Positions 22,601 through 34,300 of a stretch of DNA of 64,000 bases are shown piece by piece. The notes beneath the pieces are model-generated. The model was not told the origin of the DNA. It did no database searches and was given only the letters and a program-made list of their open reading frames with translations. The position numbers and the translations under genes are program-made. This stretch comes from Chondrilla cf. caribensis (taxonomy: Eukaryota; Porifera; Demospongiae; Chondrillida; Chondrillidae). Each line of letters begins with the position of its first letter. Within the stretch, counting starts at the first letter, position 1. The stretch spans positions 4,370,001 through 4,434,000 of the forward strand of contig OZ026556.1 of assembly GCA_964020155.1 (NCBI GenBank), written 5' to 3'.

Positions 22601-23307
22601 ATGGAAACGTAAGGTTCTGGTCAGTAAAGGACCAACCTCGAGACATTCCAGTAGAAGCTGTCACCGAAGTGGACAGTTTCATCCCCACCTATGTCAACTA
22701 TGTGAAGTACAGCTCCTGTTCTTCAAGCAACGTCATCAGTCGAGTATCCTACAAGACAGGTGTCTGTTATAGTGAGGACGGAGACAGTTTCATGTACGAG
22801 CAGACTACCAGTAACCCATCATTTGGGTACCAGATGAAGGTTAGGTGGTGGAGTGGGACAAGAAGCTGTTCCGGAAGTCCCTCTCAAATGTTTGATGTTG
22901 TGTGGGGATGTCAAATGACGTCAGTACTCACTGGTGTCTTCTCGTTCACAGACAGTGCTCTGTTTGCAATTCCCGGGCAGTCTATATCAGTCACACCCAC
23001 TACTACATCAACCCCGCCCACATATCCGCCTCCATCTGCAGAAGACCAATCCTCCACTATCATTGCAGTCGGTGTGTCTGTGCCTATTGTAATCATTGTG
23101 GTTGTCGTGCTGGCAGTGGTAGCGATTGTTGCTATGGTGATGTTCAGAGGGAAGAAAGTGAAATCCATCAGATCACCTGACAACCTCACCAACTTTCCGG
23201 AGTGTAAATTGGACATGTTTGGCTATGGAGGGGAGCCCAATACGGTGACTATACGTAACCCCCTTAACACCCATGATGCTGGGAATATTGAGAGTGGTTG
23301 GAATTAG
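19639..23307 (+). CDS. Array gene A: short mucin-like type I membrane protein
   Basis: Exon 1 (19639-19687) encodes the signal peptide MYSVFVLWLLLTNAST. Exon 2 (20204-23307) follows after a phase-1 intron with a CTTTTCCTAG acceptor. The product is 1050 aa. It has no N-terminal module array. After the signal come about 19.5 copies of a 13-residue Ser-rich unit (SSSSYIEPTLSAN), then about 17 six-residue units (PSFSIE/PSLSVE), then more Ser/Pro/Val-rich stalk likely to be O-glycosylated. One membrane-proximal Cys module follows (22090-22911: EEQCFTVCCSDDDCYSF, EAPGC, VVWGC). A transmembrane helix lies at about 23052-23144 (IIAVGVSVPIVIIVVVVLAV). The tail carries CKLDMF and TIRNPL. I do not recognise the family. 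The Cys pattern CxxxCC....C.SF......C resembles PAN/apple domains. It could be a shortened receptor, secreted-like mucin scaffold or array relic, but the frame is intact. Confidence 0.8.
20302..21069 (+). repeat. 39-bp coding minisatellite (gene A stalk)
   Basis: About 19.5 copies of 39 bp encoding SSSSYIEPTLSAN, with variants YVE/YME, LFAN and LSTN. Because 39 is a multiple of three, other frames on both strands also stay open. Confidence 0.95.
21214..21519 (+). repeat. 18-bp coding minisatellite (gene A stalk)
   Basis: About 17 copies of 18 bp encoding PSFSIE, PSLSVE or PSSSVE in irregular alternation. Confidence 0.92.
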
Positions 23308-25373
23308 TTGTGCATGGTTTGTAGTTACTTTAGTTTCCACTGAAAAGTGTGTAACTGACTGGAGGACATTGTCATTGTGTGTGAAATGGATTTTGTTTAG
23401 TACTGTTTATATGATTATCATTTTCATAGGTGTATGTACATGTGAACATTTTCCTTTAATATTATGTTAATTGTTGTTTGATATTAACATTAATTATTTA
23501 TAATTATTGTGTATGTACCATATTATGATATTATGTTGAATACAATGAATCTCATTTGATCACGAACTATCTAGCGACAACCACATGCCTAGCTGTCCAG
23601 GGTGGACTCCTACAAAGTAAAAGATTCTATATAATGCGTGGGTCGGGTCGCGAAACCAGACCCACTCCGCCATCATTTGAATGGTGGAGAAGCGCTAATT
23701 TTCACCACTAATGCAGAACGAGGACTCCCTTTCTCGGTTACCCAGCGAAATGTGATTAACGCGAGAATAGCGGTCTTACGTGTCTATTGCAAGCTAAATT
23801 CGAACCATAGATAATACAAGCGCACCGTTGTGTTTTATACGTAGTACTTATCTTTTTGTCCAACGACCATACCTATTTGCGCAATACTCCGGAAACAGTC
23901 CGGTTACTCCCGTATTTTCCTTCACGCCATGGTATCGGGCGCTTTCCTGTCAAAATTAGTCAATATCAATAGAAGCTGTTCGTGAGGCAGACAAGCTCCT
24001 AATCTTCTCCTTCCGACGTTGGTATGGTAACCAGTGAAGCTAGTCAAGCAGTACGGTTTTATTCTGAGTCCCAGTTGTGTGAGGAACAACATCTAGGCAT
24101 TTATCATTCACTCCCACTCAGGTTTGCATGCACTGCACAATGTGTGAAATATTTGATACGCTGTTCTCGGCTTGTCTATTGTGAATACCATACTGTTACA
24201 TGCCAGCACCGTGCTACTCAACATGGTATTGAATGTGATCTGTTGATATCATTCCCGTAACTATTCACTGACAGGTGTTGATGCATCAATGCTGTATCTA
24301 CATTGTGGTATCTGTTGTAGAATACTCAATTATACATGCAATATTCTTTTTTTTAATGACTGCAGTAGAACCTACTCCATGTGAAATTCAAGTGACTTCG
24401 TGTTTATTCACATGATATTAGAATTTAATCTGGTCAGAATATTGAATTGCCGTAGCTGCAATATGTATGGTTGATGACAGGAGCTGATGTTTGCACAAAC
24501 CAAACTACCATCTTAAGTGGGTCAGATGTACTCAAAAGAACAGACAGTGCTCAGGGGGGAATTCCTAAATAATAAATCTTAACCCAACCAAAACCCTGAA
24601 ACCAATTGGTACAATGTTAACAAACATCCTTTAGCTGGAAGTCCGTTCTTTTTAATAGACCAAATCGGTCCAACTGTAAGTCTTATTTGGCAGCTATTCC
24701 ACCAGTCAGTTTGAAATAGCGGGAACCACCCTGCAGTGGTACACATGCGCTACACCGGATGTGGAATGTGTCATGCATTCTTCTTGTTACAACTGTTACA
24801 ATCCAAGTGCTTCCACCTCCAAAGTTTCACGTGGTTTGTGGCAATGTGGCCACTATGTTGGTATCCTACAATAAGGATGTCTGCTGTCCTATATCCTGCA
24901 TGCAATGGTACAGGATGCATTTGTGTTCTTTGCTTCAGGTGATGTTCCCACACTAGTACAAATGGTGGATATGCACTAGTAACTGTGCATCACAGATGAA
25001 AGCTATTTCGAAGGATGCAGGACTTGCGAAATTTTCCTACAACAATAATCAGTGCTATGGAGTATTGTTCTACAAATTCTGAAGTAATGGAACACGAAAT
25101 GCATTAATGTATGTGTTTACACTGTATCATAATGACAACATTGCAAGAAGATTTACAAGAGGTTTTCAAATAAACTTACATTTAGAGGTGTTGATGCTTA
25201 ATAGGGTACACATGGTGAGCCCAGGATGTTAAAATGTGGGATTGTCATATTATGCCTTTACTATATATACACTATGTAAACTCAGATTCCTGGCCATTCC
25301 TCCCTACACACAGGAATTGTAGTTATTTTTTGCAGTAGTCGTGTTGTGGCAGGATCTGCACCTTGGCAGTGGC
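23308..25373. other. Spacer between genes A and B
   Basis: Contains the gene A 3' UTR, then about 500 bp of unique sequence, then from about 24000 the duplicated copy of the gene A 5' spacer. I see no convincing gene. Confidence 0.6.
24738..24747 (+). promoter_or_regulatory. Shared array motif GGTACACATG, gene B copy
   Basis: Flanked by GTGGTACACATGCGCTACAC and a following GGATGTGG, close to the gene A copy. It lies 627 bp before the gene B start. Confidence 0.45.
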
Positions 25374-28300
25374 ATGTACAGTGTCTTTGTTCTCTGGTTA
25401 CTGCTCGCTAATGCTTCTACAGGTTTGTTTCTCCCTGTGATGTATTTAGGTTTATTTGTTGTAAAGCTTAGGGAAGATTAGGGACTAGGCATTTCTTGTT
25501 AAGGTGTACGAACAAACAGATAGTGCATAAATCTGTGGCTACATCCGTGACTACTGCTGCTTGTGTTGTCCGGGGTGTACGGTACGGCGTGACTTGTCTC
25601 TAGCTGTTATGGTGTTATAGGCCTATACTCTGCGGGCCGGGGAAGAAAGGTGTTGTAGCTACCTTGGAGTATCTTGGAAAGGTGAAACCTTTGAGTATCT
25701 TGCTTAGAACATTTCAGACTGAATATAGATTCACTACCGCATTAAGATCTCTTTCCAGCACACGTTGTTATAGTGCGTGAATCTACACTAACTTTCGCGC
25801 TCCATACGTACGTGGATTTTGCCATTATGGCCGTCCAAGAGAAAATCTTTGAAAAAATCTTAAGGATTTCTTTCTTTTCTATGAACGACGGTGGCAATTT
25901 CTTCGGCCACTACCTTTAGATGATATTCCCACTCCTTCCTACAATACGTGTGTGTGTTAAAGGTAAACGGGGACTTTTGCGTTCGTTCGTTTTGATTCGA
26001 TTTGATTTTGATTCACGAACTTTGACAATGTGTAACTCGATTATTAAATTAAATGTATACATGCATGTAAATATGCGTACAGTATAAGTATTATTGAAGT
26101 TGCATATCTTCTATGGTACCAACGAAGGATACTCTGTTATATGTGTGTATATCTATACAAAAACGTAGGTGAAGCTGCTTGTACAAGTACAGATGCCAAA
26201 ACGAGTTATGTCTCAAGCACATACAGTATTCAGACATTATCTGGCATGACCAAGGATGACTGTGTTGAAGCATGCTGCAGTAATACCAACTGCTATGCCG
26301 TGTTGATCTACAGGAGCAGTGGGACCTGCTACTTGAGAAGTACCTTCCCGTCTAGTGCAGTATCATCGTCTTCATCTTACTACCTTTACTACCTGGTCCG
26401 AGATTCCGTTTCTAATTATTTGGATGTTCGAAAGTATGGAAACAGCGACTGTTCTGGTAGTGTGACCACATATCGTAGCTATGCCATTGATTCCTGTGTG
26501 CCCTATCTAGAGCTGGCCTACACCGAGCATGCCTACCACTTGTATGAGTTGGAATCCTCCACCAGTTCATCTGACTTCACCGTCCGTCACTTAGTGTGGT
26601 TTGAAGCTCCAGGCTGTACTGCTGCGGAGAATGAATGGACCACACCAGACATCAACGAAACCCAGGGAAGTTCCGATTGCTACGACTATTATCGTAATTA
26701 CGAAGTTGGCAGTACTCCAAGAGATATTCCAGTGACTGGTGTGACCACTGAAGACAACTACCAACCACAGTATGTGATATGGAGGAAGTATGCGAATACC
26801 TGCGATGAAGGTCCACCATCGAGAGTATCCTACAGTGTTGGACAATGCCACGAGGAGGAGACTCTGAGAGACAGTTTCAAGTTTGAGAGTACAGGAACCC
26901 ATCCGACAGAAGGATATCAGATGGAGGTGAGCTGGTGGGACTCATCCACTACTTGTGGCGGCTCTCCAAGTTCCCAATTCAACATTACTTGGGGATGTCG
27001 TTCTACTTATCCCGGAAGTGGATACTTCACATTCAGCTCCACTTCACTGTCATCCTCCTGTTCAGCTACTACCACAACAGGTGTATCACAGTCTGTGAGT
27101 ACATCGTACAGTATAACATCATATTCGTACACAAGTTGGGATTCCTGTTTTAGCTCATGTTGCAGCAGATCAGACTGTTATGCCTTCATGCTGAGTTCCT
27201 CAAGATGCTACATTCTTCGGCAGTTTTCATCCAGTGTAACATCTTCCAGTACTACCTACACCCTCTACTACATGGTTCGCGATGCAAAGAGCAAACCTGG
27301 TGCATTCCTGGATACTCGCGTGTACAACAGTGAAGGTTGTGGAGGATCAGTGACAGACTACATCAGTTACCCCATTGAATCGTGCGTCCCCTACAAGTAC
27401 CTCGCCTACCACAACAATGCATATCAAATGTTCCAAGTAGATTCGTACACCAGCACTAGAAGCTTTGTTCTTCGTCACTTGGTGTGGTTCGAAGCTCCCG
27501 GATGTACTGCACCAGAGAGTGATTGGGACACTCCAGACATCAACACGACTCGTAACAGCGACTCATGCTACAAGAACTACACATTCTACGAACTGAAGCA
27601 TGCTCCGAGAGACATTCCAATAACGGCTGTATCAACCCAAGACAACTACGAACCTCAGTATGTGATATGGAGGAAGTATGCCGATACATGCAGTGGAGGT
27701 CCACCTAGAAGGGTATCCTACAGTGTTGGACAATGCCACGAGGAGGAGACTCTGAGAGACAGTTTCAAGTTTGAGAGTACAGGAACCCATCCGGCAGAAG
27801 GATATCAGATGGAGGTGAGCTGGTGGGACTCATCCACTACTTGTGGCGGCTCTCCAAGTTCCCAATTCAACATTACTTGGGGATGTCATTCTACTTATCC
27901 CGGAAGTGGATACTTCACATTCAGCTCCACTTCACTGTCATCCACCTGTTCAGCTACTACCACAACGGGTGTATCACAGTCTGTGAGTACATCGTACAGT
28001 ATAACATCATATTCGTACACAAGTTGGGATTCCTGTTTCAGCTCATGTTGCAGCAGATCAGACTGTTATGCCTTCATGCTGAGTTCCTCCAGATGCTACA
28101 TTCTTCGGCAGTTTTCATCCAGTGTAACATCTTCCAGTACTACCTACACCCTCTACTACATGGTTCGTGACGGTAAGAGCAAACCTGGTGCATTCCTGGA
28201 TACTCGTGTGTACAACAGTGAAGGTTGTGGAGGATCAGTGATAGACTACATCAGTTACCCCATTGAATCGTGCGTCCCCTACAAGTACCTCGCCTACCAC

Positions 28301-31300
28301 AACAATGCATATCAAATGTTCCAAGTAGATTTGTACACCAGCACTAGAAGCTTTGTTCTTCGTCACTTGGTGTGGTTCGAAGCTCCCGGATGTACTGCAC
28401 CAGAGAGTGATTGGGACACTCCAGACATCAACACGACTCGTAACAGCGACTCATGCTACAAGAACTACACATTCTACGAACTGAAGCATGCTCCGAGAGA
28501 CATTCCAATAACGGCTGTATCAACCCAAGACAACTACGAACCTCAGTATGTGATATGGAGGAAGTATGCCGATACATGCAGTGGAGGTCCACCTAGAAGG
28601 GTATCCTACAGTGTTGGACAATGCCACGAGGAGGAGACTCTGAGAGACAGTTTCAAGTTTGAGAGTACAGGAACCCATCCGGCAGAAGGATATCAGATGG
28701 AGGTGAGCTGGTGGGACTCATCCACTACTTGTGGCGGCTCTCCGAGTTCCCAATTCAACATTACTTGGGGATGTCGTTCTACTTATCCCGGAAGTGGATA
28801 CTTCACATTCAGCTCCACTTCACTGTCATCCACCTGTTCAGCTACTACCACAACGGGTGTATCACAGTCTGTGAGTACATCGTACAGTATAACATCATAT
28901 TCGTACACAAGTTGGGATTCCTGTTTTAGCTCATGTTGCAGCAGATCAGACTGTTATGCCTTCATGCTGAGTTCCTCCAGATGCTACATTCTTCGGCAGT
29001 TTTCATCCAGTGCAACATCTTCCAGTACTACCTACACCCTCTACTACATGGTTCGCGATGCAAAGAGCAAACCTGGTGCATTCCTGGATACTCGCGTGTA
29101 CAACAGTGAAGGTTGTGGAGGATCAGTGATAGACTACATCAGTTACCCCATTGAATCGTGCGTCCCCTACAAGTACCTCGCCTACCACAACAATGCATAT
29201 CAAATGTTCCAAGTAGATTCGTACACCAGCACTAGAAACTTTGTTCTTCGTCACTTGGTGTGGTTCGAAGCTCCCGGATGTACTGCACCAGAGAGTGATT
29301 GGGACACTCCAGACATCAACATGACTCGTAACAGCGACTCATGCTACAAGAACTACACATTCTACGAACTGAAGCATGCTCCGAGAGACATTCCAATAAC
29401 GGCTGTATCAACCCAAGACAACTACGAACCTCAGTATGTGATATGGAGGAAGTATGCCGATACATGCAGTGGAGGTCCACCTAAACGAGTATCCTACAGT
29501 GTTGGACAATGCCACGAGGAGGAGACTCTGAGAGACAGTTTCAAGTTTGAGAGTACAGGAACCCATCCGGCAGAAGGATATCAGATGGAGGTGAGCTGGT
29601 GGGACTCATCCACTACTTGTGGCGGCTCTCCAAGTTCCCAATTCAACATTACTTGGGGATGTCGTTCTACTAATCCAGGAAGTGGATACTTCACATTCAG
29701 CTCCACTTCACTGTCATCCTCCTGTTCAGCTACTACCACAACGGGTGTATCACAGTCTGTGAGTACATCGTACAGTATAACATCATATTCGTACACAAGT
29801 TGGGATTCCTGTTTTAGCTCATGTTGCAGCAGATCAGACTGTTATGCCTTCATGCTGAGTTCCTCAAGATGCTACATTCTTCGGCAGTTTTCATCCAGTG
29901 CAACATCTTCCAGTACTACCTACACCCTCTACTACATGGTTCGTGACGGTAAGAGCAAACCTGGTGCATTCCTGGATACTCGTGTGTACAACAGTGAAGG
30001 GTGTGGAGGATCAGTGACAGACTACATCAGTTACCCCATTGAATCATGCGTCCCCTACAAGTACCTCGCCTACCACAACAATGCCTATCAAATGTTCCGT
30101 ATAGATTCGTACACCAGCACTAGAAGCTTTGTTCTTCGTCACTTGGTGTGGTTCGAAGCTCCCGGATGTACTGCACCAGAGAGTGATTGGGACACTCCAG
30201 ACATCAACACAACTCGTAACAGCGACTCATGCTACAAGAACTACACATTCTACGAACTGAAGCATGCTCCGAGAGACATTCCAATAACGGCTGTATCAAC
30301 CCAAGACAACTACGAACCTCAGTATGTGATATGGAGGAAGTATGGTGAAACATGCAGTGGAGGTCCACCTAAAAGGGTATCCTACAATGTTTCACAGTGC
30401 CACAAGGAGGAGACTCTGAGAGACAGTTTCAAGTTTGAGAGTACAGGAACCCATCCGGCAGAAGGATATCAGATGGAGGTGAGCTGGTGGGACTCATCCA
30501 CTACTTGTGATGGCTCTCCAAGTTCCCAATTCAACATCACTTGGGGATGTCGTTCTACTTATCCCGGAAGTGGATACTTCACATTCAGCTCCACTTCACT
30601 GTCATCCTCCTGTTCAGCTACTACCACAACGGGTGTATCACAGTCTGTTAGTACATCATACAGTATAACATCATATTCGTACACAAGTTGGGATTCCTGT
30701 TTCAGCTCATGTTGCAGCAGATCAGACTGTTATGCCTTCATGCTGAGTTCCTCAAGATGCTACATTCTTCGGCAGTTTTCATCCAGTGCAACATCTTCCA
30801 GTACTACCTACACCCTCTACTACATGGTTCGTGATGGTAAGAGCAAACCTGGTGCATTCCTGGATACTCGTGTGTACAACAGTGAAGGGTGTGGAGGATC
30901 AGTGACAGACTACATCAGTTACCCCATTGAATCGTGCGTCCCCTACAAGTACCTCGCCTACCACAACAATGCATATCAAATGTTCCAAGTAGATTTGTAC
31001 ACCAGCACTAGAAGCTTTGTTCTTCGTCACTTGGTGTGGTTCGAAGCTCCCGGATGTACTGCACCAGAGAGTGATTGGGACACTCCAGACATCAACACAA
31101 CTCGTAACAGCGACTCATGCTACAAGAACTACACATTCTACGAACTGAAGCATGCTCCGAGAGACATTCCAATAACGGCTGTATCAACCCAGGACAACTA
31201 CGAACCTCAGTATGTGATATGGAGGAAGTATGGTGAAACATGCAGTGGAGGTCCACCTAAAAGGGTATCCTACAATGTTTCACAGTGCCACAAGGAGGAG

Positions 31301-34300
31301 ACTCTGAGAGACAGTTTCAAGTTTGAGAGTACAGGAACCCATCCGGCAGAAGGATATCAGATGGAGGTGAGCTGGTGGGACTCATCCACTACTTGTGGCG
31401 GCTCTCCAAGTTCCCAATTCAACATTACTTGGGGATGTCGTTCCACTAATCCAGGAAGTGGATACTTCACATTCAGCTCCACTGGACTGTCATCCACCTG
31501 TTCAGCTACGTCCACAACGGGTGTATTTCAGTATGTTAGTATATCAACATACAGCTTTCGAACATATTCTTACACAACTTGGGATTCCTGTTACAGTACA
31601 TGTTGCAGCTGGTCAAACTGCCATGCTTTCATGCTGAGTTCCTCAAGATGCTACGTTCTATACTACTTTTCACCCAGTGTTCCAACCTCCAGTACTACCT
31701 ACACCCTCTACTACATGGTTCGTGATGGTAAGAGCAAACCTGGTGTATTTCTGGATACTCGCGTGTACAACAGTGAAGGTTGTGGAGGATCAGTGACAGA
31801 CTACATCAGTTACCCCATTGAATCATGCATCCCCTACAAGTACCTCGCCTACCACGAACATGCCTATCAAATGTTCCGTGTAGATTCGTACACCAGCACT
31901 AGAAGCTTTGTTCTTCGTCACTTGGTGTGGTTCGAAGCTCCCGGATGTACTGCACCAGAGAGTTATTGGGACACTCCAGACATCAACACAACTCGTAACA
32001 GCGACTCATGTTACAAGAACTACACATTCTATGAACTGAGGCATGCTCCGAGAGACATTCCAATAACGGCTATATCAACCCAAGACAACTACGAACCTCA
32101 GTATGTGATATGGAGGAAGTATGGTGAAACATGCAGTGGAGGTCCACCATCGAGAGTAGCCTACAATGTTTCACAGTGCCACGAGGAGGAGACTCTGAGA
32201 GACAGTTTCAAGTTTGAGAGTACAGGAACCCATCCGACAGAAGGATATCAGATGGAAGTGAGCTGGTGGGACTCATCCACTACTTGTGGCGGCTCTCCAA
32301 GTTCCCAATTCAACATCACTTGGGGATGTCGTTCTACTAATCCAGGAAGTGGATACTTCACATTCAGCTCCACTTCACTGTCATCCACTTGTTCAGCTAC
32401 TACCACAACGGGTGTATTTCAGTATGTTAGTATATCAACATACAGCTTTCGAACATATTCTTACACAACTTGGGATTCCTGTTACAGTACATGTTGCAGC
32501 TGGTCAAACTGCCATGCTTTCATGCTGAGTTCCTCAAGATGTTATGTTCTACTATACTTTTCACCCAGTGTTCCAACCTCCAGTACTACCTACACCCTCT
32601 ACTACATGGTTCGTGACGGTAAGAGCAAACCTGGTGTATTTCTGGATACTCGTGTGTACAACAGTGAAGGGTGTGGAGGATCAGTGACAGACTACATCAG
32701 TTACCCCATTGAATCCTGCGTCCCCTACAAGTACCTCGCCTACCATGAACATGCCTATCAAATGTTCCAAGTAGATTCGTACACCAGCACTAGAAGCTTT
32801 GTTCTTCGTCACTTGGTGTGGTTCGAAGCTCCCGGATGTACTGCACCAGAGAGTGATTGGGACACTCCAGACATCAACATGACTCGTAACAGCGACTCAT
32901 GCTACAAGAACTACACATTCTACGAACTGAGGCATGCTCCGAGAGACATTCCAATAACGGCTGTATCAACCCAAGACAACTACGAGCCTCAGTATGTGAT
33001 ATGGAGGAAGTATGGTGAAACATGCAGTGGAGGTCCACCTAAAAGAGTATCCTACAGTGTTGGACAATGCCATGAGGAGGAGACTCTGAGAGACAGTTTC
33101 AAGTTTGAGAGTACAGGAACCCATCCGACAGAAGGATATCAGATGGAGGTGAGCTGGTGGGACTCATCCACTACTTGTGGCGGCTCTCCAAGTTCCCAAT
33201 TCAACATTACTTGGGGATGTCGTTCCACTAATCCAGGAAGAGGAGACTTCACATTCAGCTCTGCTGGACTGTCATCCACCTGTTCAGCTACTACCACAAC
33301 GGGTGTATTTCAGTATGTTAGTATATCAACATACAGCTTTCGAACATATTCTTACACAACTTGGGATTCCTGTTACAGTACATGTTGCAGCTGGTCAAAC
33401 TGCCATGCTTTCATGCTGAGTTCCTCAAGATGCTATGTTCTAAACTACTTTTCACCCAGTGTTCCAATCACCAGTACTACCTACACCCTCTACTACATGG
33501 TTCGCGATGGTAGTGCTACTCCCAGGGGATTTGTGGATACTCGTATCTACAGCAGCAGTTCTTGCAGTGGATCGATCAGCTCATACACCAGTCTTCCTCT
33601 GGGTCATTGCACCCGGTACACCTACCTGGAGTATACTGATCACACCTATCAGATGCTGTATTTGGATTCTTATACTGACCGAAGTAATTATGTTCTACGT
33701 CATCTTGTATGGTATGACGCTCCAGGATGTACTGTTAATGAGAGTCAATGGGACACTGCAGATATCAACACAACACGTCGAAGTGGAGACTGCTTTCAAG
33801 ATTACAACTTTTGGACAGTGAAATACGCTCCATACAGTAGGAGTGTGGGGTCAGTGGTGACAGGAGCTGATAACTTTGTCCCCTCGTATGTGAACCACAG
33901 GAAGTACAGCACTCCTTGCTCCTCAACAGTGACAGAACAGGTCTCTTATCAGCTTGGATACTGCTACGAAGGTAATGGTGGGAGCTTTACCATCCAGCGA
34001 ACAGTCAATCATCCTACCTCCGGTTACCAGATGAAGGTTAGAATATGGAGCGGGTCGACAGTTTGTTCAGGAGATCCTTCAGAAATCTTCAATCTGGTGT
34101 GGGGATGTCGTGTGGCAACATCATTCAGTGGTAGTTTCACTTTCACAAGTAGTGCATCCTACACTGTTCCTCAAGGGTTTGAGTTTTCAACTTCCACTTC
34201 CTCGATGACCTCGACGATGTCTATGTCATCTTCCATCCCTCCAACTACATCTGTGATGTTCAGTTCATCATCCATCTCTTCATTTTCTCCGTTGCTATCA

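Noticed and set aside
23640..23720. Possible tRNA or small structured RNA (GGGTCGGGTCGCGAAACCAGACCC region)
   Set aside because: A short stem can be drawn but no cloverleaf or B-box-like element.
27823..28170. Recurring +1 frame ORFs inside modules (MGLIHYLWRLSK type and MAALQVPNST type)
   Set aside because: Same position in every module, set by the sequence of the real frame; they lack their own start context.
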